DNA of 64,000 nt, from positions 62,001-126,000 of the forward strand of contig NZ_MSTQ01000003.1 in the NCBI RefSeq assembly GCF_001945365.1. Reading direction: 5' to 3'. A program made the translations under genes and the position numbers. Origin of the DNA: Pseudomonas reinekei (lineage in GTDB: Bacteria; Pseudomonadota; Gammaproteobacteria; Pseudomonadales; Pseudomonadaceae). Each line of letters begins with the position of its first letter. The stretch's first letter is position 1. The notes beneath the pieces are model-generated. The model was not told the DNA's origin and did no database searches. It saw nothing but the letters and a program-made list of their open reading frames with translations. Shown here piece after piece: positions 62,791 to 64,000 of this stretch.

Positions 62791-64000
62791 ATGACCCAGA
62801 TTAATCCTGCCGTTGTAAACATAAGTACCGCCAACGAATTCATCGCCCGTCACATCGGCCCGCGCGCCGGCGACGAGCAAGCCATGCTCAACAGCCTGGG
62901 CTTCGACTCGCTGGAAGCCCTGAGCGCCAGCGTGATTCCGGACAGCATCAAAGGCACCAGCGTACTGGGCCTGGAAGACGGCCTCAGCGAAGCTGACGCC
63001 CTGGCGCTGATCAAGTCCATCGCCGGCAAGAACCAGCTGTTCAAGACCTTCATCGGCCAGGGCTACTACGGCACCCACACGCCGTCGCCGATCCTGCGCA
63101 ACCTGCTGGAAAACCCGGCCTGGTACACCGCCTACACCCCGTACCAGCCAGAAATTTCCCAAGGCCGTCTCGAAGCGCTGCTGAACTTCCAGACCCTGAT
63201 CAGCGACCTCACCGGCCTGCCGATCGCCAACGCTTCGCTGCTCGACGAAGCCACTGCCGCTGCCGAAGCGATGACCTTCTGCAAACGCCTGAGCAAGAAC
63301 AAAGGCAGCCACCAGTTCTTCGCCTCCGTGCATTGCCACCCGCAAACCCTCGACGTCCTGCGCACCCGTGCCGAGCCACTGGGCATCGACGTTGTGGTCG
63401 GCGACGAGCGCGAATTGAGCGACGTGACGCCGTTCTTCGGCGCGCTGCTGCAATACCCGGCGAGCAACGGTGATGTGTTCGACTACCGCGAACTGACCGA
63501 ACGCTTCCACACCGCCAACGCGCTGGTGGCGGTGGCCGCCGACCTGCTGGCCCTGACCGTACTCACCCCGCCGGGCGAATTCGGTGCCGACGTGGCCATC
63601 GGCAGCGCGCAACGCTTCGGCGTGCCACTGGGCTTCGGTGGCCCGCACGCGGCTTACTTCTCCACCAAGGACGCGTTCAAGCGTGACATGCCGGGCCGTC
63701 TGGTCGGTGTCTCCGTGGACCGTTTCGGCAAGCCGGCCCTGCGCCTGGCGATGCAGACCCGCGAGCAACACATCCGCCGCGAAAAGGCCACGTCCAACAT
63801 CTGCACCGCGCAAGTGCTGCTGGCCAACATCGCCAGCATGTACGCCGTGTACCACGGCCCTAAAGGCCTGACCCAGATCGCCAACCGCGTGCATCACCTG
63901 ACCGCGATCCTGGCCAAAGGCCTGACCGCTCTGGGCCTGAACGTCGAACAGCAAAACTTCTTCGACACCCTGACCGTGGCCACCGGTGCCGACACCGCCA
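62791..64000 (+). CDS. gcvP: glycine dehydrogenase (decarboxylating), N-terminal part
   Basis: The ATG at 62791 ([20 protein letters not shown]) opens a frame that continues to the window end for 403 codons. '[20 protein letters not shown]', '[20 protein letters not shown]' and '[15 protein letters not shown]' are conserved in GcvP. The PLP-lysine lies in the C-terminal half, outside the window. It decarboxylates glycine and passes the aminomethyl group to GcvH. It is partial only because the window ends. Confidence 0.96.
   Translation, partial: MTQINPAVVNISTANEFIARHIGPRAGDEQAMLNSLGFDSLEALSASVIPDSIKGTSVLGLEDGLSEADALALIKSIAGKNQLFKTFIGQGYYGTHTPSPILRNLLENPAWYTAYTPYQPEISQGRLEALLNFQTLISDLTGLPIANASLLDEATAAAEAMTFCKRLSKNKGSHQFFASVHCHPQTLDVLRTRAEPLGIDVVVGDERELSDVTPFFGALLQYPASNGDVFDYRELTERFHTANALVAVAADLLALTVLTPPGEFGADVAIGSAQRFGVPLGFGGPHAAYFSTKDAFKRDMPGRLVGVSVDRFGKPALRLAMQTREQHIRREKATSNICTAQVLLANIASMYAVYHGPKGLTQIANRVHHLTAILAKGLTALGLNVEQQNFFDTLTVATGADTA

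Overview
The window reads as chromosomal DNA of a fluorescent-group Pseudomonas. It is GC-rich, carries the Pseudomonas-type Entner-Doudoroff/glucose-uptake cluster (zwf-pgl-eda, hexR, oprB, gtsABCD, gltRS, glk, edd, gap), the paired fadD2-fadD1 genes with their alpha/beta-hydrolase and MaoC neighbours, an arcDABC operon, hemO, and many REP/REPIN palindromes of the kind common in P. fluorescens-type genomes. I saw no phage, insertion sequence, integrase, CRISPR array, rRNA or tRNA. It is mostly ordinary core and near-core genome with some regulatory detail of interest.

Layout. 1-2953: acetyltransferase fragment, GyrI-like protein, LysE exporter, alanine-type aminotransferase. 3190-6406: gluconate module (gntP, gntK, gntR) with three GntR-type operators. 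6541-13016: a glutathione transferase gene interrupted by an in-frame TGA, conserved small proteins, a PAS-PAS chemoreceptor resembling BdlA with small upstream ORFs, a GNAT protein, peptide deformylase, a YihY/BrkB membrane protein and a CsbD protein. 13019-18463: two long-chain acyl-CoA ligases, a lysophospholipase-like hydrolase and a MaoC hydratase. 18621-21685: aromatic-acid-type efflux (FUSC, DUF1656, HlyD). 21834-23954: PA2169-type four-helix protein, DUF3820 protein, class V aminotransferase. 24073-42997: glucose cluster. Glucose enters through OprB and GtsABCD, is phosphorylated by Glk, and is oxidised by Zwf and Pgl. Edd and Eda split it to pyruvate and glyceraldehyde-3-phosphate, and Gap carries the latter on. 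HexR and GltRS are the local regulators. An AGE-family sugar isomerase, an aldose-1-epimerase-like protein and methylglyoxal synthase lie in or beside the cluster.

43625-49201: heme acquisition. A Fur-boxed ECF sigma factor, its FecR-like anti-sigma, a TonB-dependent receptor with an N-terminal signalling domain, heme oxygenase HemO and a DUF454 membrane protein follow one another. The receptor and hemO share an identical promoter-like element, which suggests one sigma regulon. 49391-52962: a Cache-type chemoreceptor and a class III CoA-transferase. 53082-60225: arginine deiminase pathway (arcD, arcA, arcB, arcC, DUF5064) with a divergent second arcD and an Anr-type box. 60451-64000: the sigma-54 activator GcsR, a leader with three GcsR-type half-sites and a -24/-12 promoter, then gcvH and the first part of gcvP.

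Several operons (gtsA/gtsB, arcB/arcC) have REPINs between their genes, which may set unequal expression of neighbouring cistrons.
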